A DNA stretch of 64,000 nt from CAADGU01 sp964581605 (lineage in GTDB: Bacteria; Chloroflexota; Anaerolineae; Promineifilales; Promineifilaceae): the NCBI GenBank assembly GCA_964581605.1, contig CAZOPF010000001.1:1-64000 (forward strand), written 5' to 3'. The notes under the pieces were generated by a model. The model had not been told where the DNA came from and made no database searches. It was given only the letters and a program-made list of their open reading frames with translations. Positions 41,841 to 50,551 of this stretch are shown here, one piece after another. The position numbers were made by a program, and so were the translations under genes. Each line of letters starts with the position of its first letter. The stretch's first letter is position 1.

Positions 41841-42716
41841 TTACCGGCGCTGTAATCCTGCACCATAGAAAGCCACATCCAGTTGATCAGCGATAGTTAC
41901 CGGAGCATACACCCCAGGAAAGATTTCGTTATCTAAAGAGAATTCAAACCCCAATGGACCGGGTGTACGCAAAAGATTAGTTTGTAAAACAGTGGCCTGA
42001 TTGGCGCCCTGTTTCACAGTAATAGTGGCCGTACCTTGAGAAACAACGATGTTAACAGTGTGCCAGGCTGTTGCATCCAGCCACGCAGGCATAGGTACCA
42101 GTTGTAACAAGCCAGTGCCAGTTGCAAAATCATAATCTTGTGTCACGATGGCAAAATACCCACCATAAAGATTACTCCGCGTGACGCCAATAGCTGTAAT
42201 CAATTCACCCGTATCCAGAGGAGCATTCCATAGAAACAGATTTTCGGATAACCCTGGAGGTGGAGTGGCCTCAGCAAAACGGTGGGTGTACATCACCATC
42301 ACATTTTGTGTTGGGGACGGTTGCCAGCATAAGGTACGTTCTTCTGGTGGCAAAGAGGTATCTATCTCTGAAATACGGCTGGAAGAAAGCTCGCCGGTAA
42401 AGGGAAATGGATCCATGCGCAGCGATAAGAAACGCTGATTCCCTTGTTGGTTGAATGCGTAGGAACCTCCAGGAGGAGTTACCTGGAAATGGAATCCCTG
42501 GGCCTCTACCTGTTGCTCATTAACGAAACGCGAAATGATTCGTTTGGTTGGGCAACTTGTTTGTGATTGATAAGTAGGCGAATAATTGAACCCCGCGGTG
42601 GAGGTTGATTCAGAAGCGGTTGTTTGTTCAAGGGCATACATGGCGTTATGGTTAACGACCAATATGCTAAATAGAGCAACAACAAGGAGTGTAAAAAAGG
42701 CAATATTTTTCTTCAT
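41841..42716 (-). CDS. Secreted protein of unknown function within diterpene cluster
   Basis: A 291-residue protein starting at ATG 42716, where MKKNIAFFTLLVVALFSILVV is a signal peptide. The mature part is beta-rich, with SRISEIDTSLPPEERTLCWQPSPTQNVMVMYTHRF and LLQLVPMPAWLDATAWHTVNIVVSQGTATITVKQG. This resembles concanavalin-like or LamG-type sandwiches (GVYAPVTIADQLDVAFYGAGL), though I cannot assign a family. It lies between the cyclase and the diterpene synthase genes on the opposite strand, and has the same low GC. It may have travelled with the island and need not belong to the pathway. Confidence 0.7.
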   Translation of the reverse strand: MKKNIAFFTLLVVALFSILVVNHNAMYALEQTTASESTSTAGFNYSPTYQSQTSCPTKRIISRFVNEQQVEAQGFHFQVTPPGGSYAFNQQGNQRFLSLRMDPFPFTGELSSSRISEIDTSLPPEERTLCWQPSPTQNVMVMYTHRFAEATPPPGLSENLFLWNAPLDTGELITAIGVTRSNLYGGYFAIVTQDYDFATGTGLLQLVPMPAWLDATAWHTVNIVVSQGTATITVKQGANQATVLQTNLLRTPGPLGFEFSLDNEIFPGVYAPVTIADQLDVAFYGAGLQRR

Positions 42717-42731
42717 TGTATATCTCCCCAA

Positions 42732-42958
42732 TCAATGTTTATAAGATTTTATTATTATGCAAGCTAATTCTTTCTTTGCTACTAACAATCATAACTTTAT
42801 TTGGGGAAAATTATAGGAATTCAGTCCTGTTAACCATGATATTTGATGCTATTACGAACCGATTTAGTGGCTAAGATGGCTGATTTTGTGAAGGCCAAAC
42901 TATAATATGAGGTAGACAACGCTTTCCTAATCTTGCTTTTTGAATAAGGTTATGCTGA
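42732..42958. other. Divergent promoter region in the diterpene island
   Basis: AT-rich, 227 bases between the secreted-protein gene and the diterpene synthase gene. A perfect TATAAT lies at 42901-42906, 53 bases before the synthase ATG (42959). No good -35 element pairs with it. No octamer is present. Confidence 0.4.
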
Positions 42959-43813
42959 ATGGATGAACATTATTTTAGGCCAACTCTCGAAGAGTTTCTC
43001 ATGTTATCGGCAGAAATGGTTGCCCAGGTGATGCCCAAAAGTGTTATTTTTGCTTCGGGGGGTACCAGGCGAGCGGCCGCTTTAGCAGGTATTAAGTTCG
43101 GTGATGAATTTGCTCAATGGAATCGCCGGCAAATGCTGGCTTCGTGTGAATTATTCTTTCGGCAAGGGGTTGAGCATTTGATTATGCCGATGGGTAGCCC
43201 CAAGATGTTTTCTGAAAAGGGGCTTTATGGTGAACGATTGGTGCGGTGGTTGACATGGGGGCTGGCTGGTGAGGAGGCGTTGGCTTTTTATAAACAAAGA
43301 GATTGGCAGGTGAGGATAGTTAACTCGGGTGGGGGAGTGTCCGAATTAATTCAGGCAGCCTATCAGGTGAAGGAAGCTACAAAGGGGGCTGGAGGACCTT
43401 TTTTATGGTTTGTGGTTACACCTGATTTTGACCTGATGTGGAAATGGGTCGGACAAGCGTTTGCTTGTGGCGGAAGCAGCCGAGAGGAGGTGGTTAAGGC
43501 ACTATATGGTTATTCTATTCCACCGGCCTCACTTTTGGTGAGTTTTGGTAAACCGCTTATTAGCCTGGACATTTTGCCCCCACTTTTATATGAGGAGGTT
43601 CAATGTTATTGGACGCAGCTACCAGGTTATGCTCTGGATGAAAATGTTTTGCGTCGGATTTTGTATGATTATGCGTATCTTCGGTCTACCTGGCGTTCTG
43701 ACAAGACAGGCCGGGCAGAAGAAGCAATTGGTAATCGGGAGGCATGGGAGCAAGGGCCAATTCTGGGCTTGGGGAGGCGTGAGGGCCCTTTTTGGTATCC
43801 ACTCGTGGAATAA
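42959..43813 (+). CDS. Rv3378c-type diterpene synthase (cis-prenyltransferase fold)
   Basis: A 284-residue protein that matches Mycobacterium tuberculosis Rv3378c (tuberculosinol/tuberculosinyl-adenosine synthase) along its length as I recall that sequence. PKSVIFASGGTRRAA corresponds to PKVSVFPFDGTRRWF; ALAFYKQRDWQVRIV corresponds to ILSFYKEHEVHVLFY; LRRILYDYAYLR corresponds to LRRILYDHIYLR. These enzymes convert a class II cyclase product to a diterpene alcohol or ether. The residue aligned with the essential Asp34 of Rv3378c is Gly34 here. The neighbouring class II cyclase supplies the expected substrate. A family member in Herpetosiphon makes kolavelool. The match is good; activity is uncertain because of the missing Asp. 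Confidence 0.82.
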   Translation: MDEHYFRPTLEEFLMLSAEMVAQVMPKSVIFASGGTRRAAALAGIKFGDEFAQWNRRQMLASCELFFRQGVEHLIMPMGSPKMFSEKGLYGERLVRWLTWGLAGEEALAFYKQRDWQVRIVNSGGGVSELIQAAYQVKEATKGAGGPFLWFVVTPDFDLMWKWVGQAFACGGSSREEVVKALYGYSIPPASLLVSFGKPLISLDILPPLLYEEVQCYWTQLPGYALDENVLRRILYDYAYLRSTWRSDKTGRAEEAIGNREAWEQGPILGLGRREGPFWYPLVE

Positions 43814-44153
43814 TGAATTTACGCCATGTGCAACTTTCTGCACCTTTCTGCTCAAGAATAGTTGGGACTATATTACTACATTTGCATCCTAACAATCACG
43901 CCGCCTTCACTTTGCCAACCACATCTTCTGTTACTATTGGTTTCACTGGTACTATTCTCATCTCGCATGAAAGCTAAAGTTTGTATATCTTAGCATAGTG
44001 CAGAAAACCCCTCTTTATGGAGAAGAGGAGAGGGGCATCAAAGCACATCTTGGGTTCATGAGAAGCAAGCATAACAGCATATACCCCATACGAATTTGTT
44101 ACCTGAAAACGATCATGCCATGCCTTTAATAAACAAAAAGGCAAGAGGTTCCT
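43814..44153. other. Intergenic region before the sensor array
   Basis: This 340-base AT-rich gap holds no visible gene. CCTCTT and AAGAGG near 44011-44033 make a weak hairpin. AGAGG lies six bases upstream of the ATG at 44154. The composition rises towards the genome average after this point, and the first octamers reappear in the next gene. Confidence 0.5.
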
Positions 44154-45530
44154 ATGTATAACCGAATAAGAGGATTGCTGGCCCCTCCGAAATTGGAAGA
44201 TAAAACCCAGGCGCTATCTGCCAGTTTATTAAACACCGCCTTATTGACGATGATGAGTGTGGCCTTCCTTGTACCCCCGCTCATTATTCTAACCACCCCT
44301 AAAGAATCAGAAAACCTTCTCGTGCTATTGTTAGGCTGGACAATGACAGTGATGACAGGGGTGTTGTGGTACATGATGCGCCGTGGGCGCGTTGAATTGG
44401 TTAGTTACCTTTTCTGCTTTAGCTTTTTATTTGTTCTGACGGCCGTAACCTTCGCATTTGGTGGGATTCGTAATTCCAGCACAGTTGGTTTCACCCTTTT
44501 AATCATTATTGCCATCCTTCTGCTCAGAAACCGCACGGCCGCCATTATCTTTACAAGTTTAAGCGTTTTTGTAGTGGTGGCCGCCTATATTGCTGAACTC
44601 CAAGGTATCATCCACCCCCAACCCCAACGGAGCGTTTCTGCTGTTGATTTCATTATATACGCCTCCGTTTTTGTCCTGACCGGCGCGTTGCTACAGTTTG
44701 CAGTGCAAAACCTGAATGATGCCCTGGAGCGAGCATATGCCAGCGAACGAGCAGCAGCCGACGCTAACCAACAATTGCAAGGACTGAATCTGGAGTTGGA
44801 GAGCCGTGTAGCTGCCCGAACACAAGCACTATTAACCAGTGCAGAAATTAGTGGAACAGTTGCTACGATTCTGGATAAAGGCCAACTTGTCAACACAGTG
44901 GTTAAAGAAATCCGTGATGCGTTCAATTATTATCAGGTAAATCTCTATTTGTTGAATGTCTCAGGAGACACATTGGAACTGGCAGCCGGTGCCGGGCACG
45001 CTGGAACTGAATTAGTGATGCGGCAGCACAAAGTATCGGTAGATAGAGGGTTGGTAGGGCGCACAGTGCGCACCAATCAACCTGTTTTGGCCCCAGATGT
45101 GATGCAAGTTGAGTTCTGGCTGCCCAATCCATTGCTCCCAGATACTCAATCTGAAGTGACAGTGCCGGTTGCCTTAGGCAATAAAGTACTCGGTGTATTG
45201 GATATCCAGCAAAATATCCGCAATAGCTTGGGCCAAAATGACGTTGACCTGTTGCTCTCGATTTCTGGTCAGGTGGCGGTGGCTTTAGAAAACGCACGGC
45301 TGCTGGCGGAAGCACGCGCAGAAGCCGAGCAGGAATTGTTGATTAACCAGATTAGCCAGCAAATTCAGCGTGCTACCACAATTGAACAGGCGATGCAGGT
45401 GGCTGTGCGCGAAGTTGGTCGAGCAGTGCAGTCGCCGCAAACACGAGTGCGCCTGGTTGCTGGCAATGTGGACGCAAACGACGAGTTGGTTTACGGCCGT
45501 GCCCCTCAACCAACAGCTTCACACTCATAG
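44154..45530 (+). CDS. Membrane GAF sensor protein, no output domain (array gene 1)
   Basis: A 458-residue protein. The N-terminal MYNRIRGLLAPPKLEDKTQ...LLNTALLTM and about six helices (25-180) form a region also found in the third gene of this array (FLAPPVFPDDEDKSR...LLNIILLGL). A coiled coil (about 185-225) leads to one GAF domain (about 230-390) with WLPNPLLPDTQSEVTVPVALGNKVLGVLDIQ. The C-terminal tail NQISQQIQRATTIEQAMQVAVREVGRAV is shared with the other array members. It is the first of five co-directional sensors with gaps of 19-67 bases and has no kinase, GGDEF or phosphatase domain. It is probably a signal-receiving subunit of a larger complex. Confidence 0.9.
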   Translation: MYNRIRGLLAPPKLEDKTQALSASLLNTALLTMMSVAFLVPPLIILTTPKESENLLVLLLGWTMTVMTGVLWYMMRRGRVELVSYLFCFSFLFVLTAVTFAFGGIRNSSTVGFTLLIIIAILLLRNRTAAIIFTSLSVFVVVAAYIAELQGIIHPQPQRSVSAVDFIIYASVFVLTGALLQFAVQNLNDALERAYASERAAADANQQLQGLNLELESRVAARTQALLTSAEISGTVATILDKGQLVNTVVKEIRDAFNYYQVNLYLLNVSGDTLELAAGAGHAGTELVMRQHKVSVDRGLVGRTVRTNQPVLAPDVMQVEFWLPNPLLPDTQSEVTVPVALGNKVLGVLDIQQNIRNSLGQNDVDLLLSISGQVAVALENARLLAEARAEAEQELLINQISQQIQRATTIEQAMQVAVREVGRAVQSPQTRVRLVAGNVDANDELVYGRAPQPTASHS

Positions 45531-45555
45531 TACTCGTTTGTAGGGAGAAATCTGC

Positions 45556-48012
45556 ATGACACATGCTGAAAACATAACCGCAGAAGCACAAACCATTCAA
45601 AAAAGAGCGATGCTGAAACTCGCCATCCTATTAGGCGCAACCTTCATGTTTGTCTTCTTTTATTTTTATATTGGGTACACATATGCTCTGCCAGATGTCA
45701 TGACGGTTGCCTGGATTTTGGCCGGTTTTGCTGTGTTGGTGTCCGTGGCCATGTTTCTGGTGAGAAAGGGGCAGGTAGAACGCGCCATATGGCTTACCTT
45801 CGTCGGCATGATGATCATCTGGCCGGCCTCAGTTTTGGTCCTCTCAGGATTTGGCATTATATTAGGCATGAGCCTGCCCATCCTTGTTATTCTGATCACC
45901 GATAGCCTGTTACCCCCAAAAGGAATCACATTGGCGGCCGTCATAGCTACCATTGTGGGGGCGGTGACCGTGTTGATTGATCTATTCGGGCCGGCAAATC
46001 GCACACAGGTCCCTCCGGCCGTGGAAGCATTTTTGCCCGCCATGGTTATAGCCATCATCCTCATTTATGGCCTCTTTATTGCCTATAATTTTAAGAATTA
46101 CAGTATGCGTGCCAAGCTGATTACGGCCACGGCCATGGTGTCCATTGTGTCTGTGGTTGCGGTCACTATCATTGTCGGTATTACTACTCGCAACGCTTTG
46201 ATTGACCAGGTGGGCAATAACATGCAAAGTCTGGCTGAATCACAGGCGTTGGCGTTGGGCGAGGTATTGTCCCGCCAGATCAATATCATGGAAACCCTGG
46301 CCTTGAATCGGGCTGTGACCGATGCCGTGCAAGCCCGCAATGCGTTTTATGAGGGGCAAACGCCGCAAGAAATTGAAGCGGCGAATCTGGCATTGAGCCA
46401 ACAATGGCATAATGCCGACAGCACCGACCGGCTGGTGTTAAGTATTATGAACAACTCTACTTCACAACAGTTGGTGAGCTTCCAGCAAACGTTCCCTGAT
46501 CATACCCTTCTTTTGCTTACCGACATAAACGGCGTTCTGGTAGCTGCTTCCCAACGGCCGGATCGTTTTGATTATAGTGAAGAAGAATGGTGGCAAAATA
46601 CCTATTCATCTGGTTTTGCTGCTGTGCATGTTGGCCAGCCTTATGTATCTGAGACTCGTGATGATGTGCTTGTGGATATTGCTGTACCTGTGCGTACTGT
46701 AAACAATACCGGACGTTCAAAGGTTGCGGGCGTACTGCTCACCTCATATAGTCTGGCTTCGGTAGCCGAAATTTTGCGGCAGTCTGTCTTTGGCGATTCG
46801 GGTCATTTTCATCTGCACTTTCCGAATTTCCGGCAGATGAAGTTACATGAAGGCGAAGAAGGAAAGTTGTTGGAATTTATACTTCCCGACGAAGCAAACA
46901 TTGTAGATCGCTTGTGGTTCAATAACCTGCCTTTCTTAAACGACTTTTTTGAGGGCGTTCCCAGCCTGGTAAGCCAGGCGCGGGTGAATACGTTGGCTTA
47001 TGAACCAAAGGTGGACAGCCTGGGGTGGCGGGTGGTTGCTGTGCAAGATGAAGCTGAGGCTTTGCAACCTGTGGAGCAACAACAGCGCACCAATATCTTG
47101 TTAGGCGTGTTTATTGTGCTGCTGGCTTCAGGGATGGCCGCACTTATTGCCCAGCTTCTTTCCCAACCCATTATCAGGCTGACGAATACGGCCGTGCAAG
47201 TGGCTGAAGGCGACCTGTCTGCCCGTGCTGTTGTGCAAAGCAATGATGAAATTGGCACATTGGCGACCACCTTTAACCGGATGACGGACCAACTGCAAGA
47301 ATCTATTACAGGGCTGGAACAACGAGTTGGCGAACGTACCCGCGCTTTGACAGCCAGCGTAGAGGTGAGCCGCAGCCTTTCTACCGTATTAGACCCCGAT
47401 CAATTGGTAGTGGAAGTGGTTGAACAGGTACGCGCAGCTTTTGGTTATTACTATGTCCAAATCTATCTGTTTGATGATCAACAAAACCGGCTGTACATGG
47501 TGGGCGGTACTGGCGAAGCGGGGCAGGTTTTGCTGGCACGGGGTCATTCTTTAGCTGCCGGGCAAGGGCTGGTTGGCCGAGCGGCCGCCACCAATACCCC
47601 CGTCTTTATTCCTGATGTCTCTTTAGCACCTGAGTGGAAGCCAAACCCACTGCTGCCGGATACACGGGCGGAAATCACCCTGCCCATTGCTATTGGTGAA
47701 CGGGTTCTGGGTGTGCTAGACGTGCAGCATGATGTGTCTGATGGATTGGTTGAAGAAGATGTTCAGGTGTTGCAATCGGTGGCTTATCAGGTGGCTATTG
47801 CCATCCAAAATGCCCAGTCATTTGACCAGGCGCGTAAGCAGGCAGAACGCGAAGCGATGATTAACGCAATTAACCAGAAAATCCAAAGCGCCACCTCAGT
47901 AATGGCCGTGTTACAAATTGCAGCCGAAGAATTGGGACATGTGTTCGATGAACAAAAGACCAGCGTCCAGCTTTTTAATCCGGCACAAAAAGCAAACGGG
48001 AACGGCCGTTAA
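45556..48012 (+). CDS. Membrane sensor with Cache, HAMP and GAF domains (array gene 2)
   Basis: An 818-residue protein preceded by GGGAGA. Six helices (about 20-185) and a seventh (about 190-210) are followed by an extracytoplasmic Cache-like domain (about 215-500, with DINGVLVAASQRPDRFDYSEEEWW). A last helix (about 510-530) joins a HAMP domain (about 530-585), then a coiled coil and a GAF domain (about 600-770, KPNPLLPDTRAEITLPIAIGERVLGVLDVQ). It ends with the array tail INAINQKIQSATSVMAVLQIAAEELGHV. It lacks an output domain. Its layout matches the N-terminal 600 residues of the giant 54174-63047 protein, so the two are paralogues. Confidence 0.9.
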   Translation: MTHAENITAEAQTIQKRAMLKLAILLGATFMFVFFYFYIGYTYALPDVMTVAWILAGFAVLVSVAMFLVRKGQVERAIWLTFVGMMIIWPASVLVLSGFGIILGMSLPILVILITDSLLPPKGITLAAVIATIVGAVTVLIDLFGPANRTQVPPAVEAFLPAMVIAIILIYGLFIAYNFKNYSMRAKLITATAMVSIVSVVAVTIIVGITTRNALIDQVGNNMQSLAESQALALGEVLSRQINIMETLALNRAVTDAVQARNAFYEGQTPQEIEAANLALSQQWHNADSTDRLVLSIMNNSTSQQLVSFQQTFPDHTLLLLTDINGVLVAASQRPDRFDYSEEEWWQNTYSSGFAAVHVGQPYVSETRDDVLVDIAVPVRTVNNTGRSKVAGVLLTSYSLASVAEILRQSVFGDSGHFHLHFPNFRQMKLHEGEEGKLLEFILPDEANIVDRLWFNNLPFLNDFFEGVPSLVSQARVNTLAYEPKVDSLGWRVVAVQDEAEALQPVEQQQRTNILLGVFIVLLASGMAALIAQLLSQPIIRLTNTAVQVAEGDLSARAVVQSNDEIGTLATTFNRMTDQLQESITGLEQRVGERTRALTASVEVSRSLSTVLDPDQLVVEVVEQVRAAFGYYYVQIYLFDDQQNRLYMVGGTGEAGQVLLARGHSLAAGQGLVGRAAATNTPVFIPDVSLAPEWKPNPLLPDTRAEITLPIAIGERVLGVLDVQHDVSDGLVEEDVQVLQSVAYQVAIAIQNAQSFDQARKQAEREAMINAINQKIQSATSVMAVLQIAAEELGHVFDEQKTSVQLFNPAQKANGNGR

Positions 48013-48031
48013 CCGGATTTGAGGAATACTC

Positions 48032-50524
48032 ATGCGCACACGAATGAAGGCATTCTTAGCACCCCCCGTTTTTCCAGATGATGAAGACAAAAGCCGTATT
48101 GCCAGTCTGCTCAATATCATCTTGTTGGGCCTCCTTTGTTTCATGGGAGTCATCGTACTCACGACCCTCTTTACCAACCCCGCCCCTGGCTCGTTGTTGG
48201 TGAATAGTACAACACTGACAATCGCCATTTTCTTGTATTATCTGTTCCGGCGCGGCCATGTTTTTTTGGTCAGCACACTGACCATCACTATCTTCTGGTC
48301 TGTTTTAGCTTTCCTCACCTTTTTTGGTGGCGGGCTAACATTGTCCATTGTCACCAGTTACTTTGTGATATTGGTTATGGCGGCCGCCCTGTTGGGCCAA
48401 ACCGCTACAATCCTTGTTGCCGCTGCCTCTCTGGTGGTCTGGACAATAGTGGGCATTTTGCAGATAAACGGACAATTGCCCGAATCCATAACCCCCTACA
48501 ATCTGGCAACAGATATAGGCGGTACATTTGGCAGCCTGATCATCTGTGCCCTCATCCTTTACCTGACTGTTAGAAACCTGAACCAATCCCTGGCCAATGA
48601 ACGTGAGAGCAATCAGCGGCTTTATGTTTATCAATCTCAGCTTGAAGAACGTGTGCGTTCCCGCACACATATTCTGGCACTGGCGGCGGAAATTGGCCGT
48701 GATCTATCCCAGGTGCGTGATGTAGAAGATTTATTGCGTGGTGCTGCTAACAGTATTTATAAAGGATTTGGTTTATATCATGTCCAGATTTATCTGGTAG
48801 ATGCTTCCGGGCAAAATCTGGTCTTGCGGGCCGGTACGGGTTCGGTAGGTCAGGAATTACGCTCGCGTGGGCACAGCCTTCCCCTGAATGCAGCCTCAAC
48901 AAATGGGGCCGCGGCAATCAATCGTCAGGCTGTAATTGTGGCGGATACGGCCTTGAGCCTTACTTTCCGCCCTAATCCTTTGCTGCCAGAAACCCGTTCA
49001 GAGATGGCCGTACCGCTCATTGCCAGCGATATGGTTGTAGGTGTACTGGATTTGCAAAGCGCACAACCACATGCCTTTTCCACTGACAACCTGGGCGCGT
49101 TTGAAATTTTGGCCGGGCAGTTAGCCATTGCTATTGAAAACGCCCGCCTGATTCGTGATACCAGCCAGGCACGGACTGAATTAGAAGCCCGGGTTCGGCA
49201 ATCGGCCCGTACGGACTGGAATCAATATCTGGATGCCATTCGTCATGGGGAACGAATAGGTTTTGTATACAACGCTGGTGCATTGTCACCAATTTCAGAG
49301 TCAATAATGGAATACGGCCGTGCCCAAACTGTGCCTATTAAACTGGCGGGCGAAGAGATTGGCACGATAGCGTTGGAGGAAACAGTTGCAGAATTATCGG
49401 CGGCTGATAGAGAGATGATGAATGCTATTGCCCGTCAGGTGAGCCAACAAATTGAGAATTTGCGGCTGTTAGAAGAAGCCGAGCGCTATCGCCGTGAAGC
49501 TGAAGAAGCCGCTCATCGCCTGATTCGTGAGGGGTGGGCGGATGTGTGGCAGGCGGGAAAGGATATGGGATTTGTGTATGACCAGACGGCCGTGCAGCCA
49601 TTACCCGATATGCCCGATATGGCCGCCGATGTTGTGGTGCCGCTTGCCGTTCAAGGTGAGGTAATTGGTCAACTGGAATTGGCCGGTATTGCCGCCGATG
49701 ATGCCGAGACGAAGGAATTGGTAACGGCCGTAGCTGCGCGCCTCAGTGCCCATCTGGAAAACCTGCGCCTCACGGTTCAAACAGAAGAAGCTCTTTCGGA
49801 AGCCAGGCAGCGCACGGCGGAGTTAAACATTCTCAATGAAATGGAGGTGGCGTTTGCCGCTGCCCGCGAGACCGACGAGATGCTGGCACTCATCCACACC
49901 TACGCCTCCCGCCTGATCCGTCCTACCGAAAACCTATATATTGCTCTTTATGATGAAGCTCAGGACGAGATAGTCATCTACCTGTATTATAAACCCGGCG
50001 AGATAGTCATGTCAGACAAAGTAGAAAATATCATTCGTCGCCGCAGCGGTAATGGAGTGACGGAATATGTGATGCGTACACGCAAGCCCTTGCTGATAAA
50101 TGGCGATATGACGGCCGTAGCGGCTGAAATGGGCTTTGATGCTATTGGCGCCCGTTCCCAATCCTGGATGGGCGCTCCTTTAGTTGTTGGTGATCATGTG
50201 TTGGGAGTGGTAGCTTTACAGAGTTTTAGCACCCCTCATTTATATGGTGAATACCAGTTGGAATTGCTGACAGCCATTGCCAGCGGTGCGGCTATCGCCC
50301 TGGAAAATATACATCTGCTGCAACAGGTGCAGTCGCGTGCCCGCCAGGAACAGATTTTGCGGGAAGTGACGGCACGGGTCTACACGGCCGTTGATGCCGA
50401 ATCCATTCTGCGCACGGCCGCGCAGGAATTGAACCTCCACCTGGGGCTGGAAACCTTTATCTACCTGGAAGAACAAACCGAACCTGATATCGTCGCTGCC
50501 AATGGTGGTAATGGACACCACTAG
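48032..50524 (+). CDS. Membrane multi-GAF sensor with mini-GAF modules (array gene 3)
   Basis: An 830-residue protein with GAGG before the ATG. About six helices (25-170), a coiled coil and a first GAF domain (212-380, FRPNPLLPETRSEMAVPLIASDMVVGVLDLQ) are followed by two copies of a short module (about 390-480 and 495-585). Each module reads W-x-x-x, GFVY, P-x-x, then VPLAVQGEVIGQLELAG and VSQQIENLRLLEE, and looks like the second half of a GAF domain. A second full GAF domain (592-770) and the tail LREVTARVYTAVDAESILRTAAQELN end the protein. No output domain is present. Confidence 0.9.
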   Translation: MRTRMKAFLAPPVFPDDEDKSRIASLLNIILLGLLCFMGVIVLTTLFTNPAPGSLLVNSTTLTIAIFLYYLFRRGHVFLVSTLTITIFWSVLAFLTFFGGGLTLSIVTSYFVILVMAAALLGQTATILVAAASLVVWTIVGILQINGQLPESITPYNLATDIGGTFGSLIICALILYLTVRNLNQSLANERESNQRLYVYQSQLEERVRSRTHILALAAEIGRDLSQVRDVEDLLRGAANSIYKGFGLYHVQIYLVDASGQNLVLRAGTGSVGQELRSRGHSLPLNAASTNGAAAINRQAVIVADTALSLTFRPNPLLPETRSEMAVPLIASDMVVGVLDLQSAQPHAFSTDNLGAFEILAGQLAIAIENARLIRDTSQARTELEARVRQSARTDWNQYLDAIRHGERIGFVYNAGALSPISESIMEYGRAQTVPIKLAGEEIGTIALEETVAELSAADREMMNAIARQVSQQIENLRLLEEAERYRREAEEAAHRLIREGWADVWQAGKDMGFVYDQTAVQPLPDMPDMAADVVVPLAVQGEVIGQLELAGIAADDAETKELVTAVAARLSAHLENLRLTVQTEEALSEARQRTAELNILNEMEVAFAAARETDEMLALIHTYASRLIRPTENLYIALYDEAQDEIVIYLYYKPGEIVMSDKVENIIRRRSGNGVTEYVMRTRKPLLINGDMTAVAAEMGFDAIGARSQSWMGAPLVVGDHVLGVVALQSFSTPHLYGEYQLELLTAIASGAAIALENIHLLQQVQSRARQEQILREVTARVYTAVDAESILRTAAQELNLHLGLETFIYLEEQTEPDIVAANGGNGHH

Positions 50525-50551
50525 CCTACCCTTTTTCTCGATTGGAGAATT

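Noticed and set aside
42901..42906. TATAAT upstream of the diterpene synthase as a firm promoter
   Set aside because: No acceptable -35 element is found at 16-18 bases, so it is only mentioned in the gap entry.
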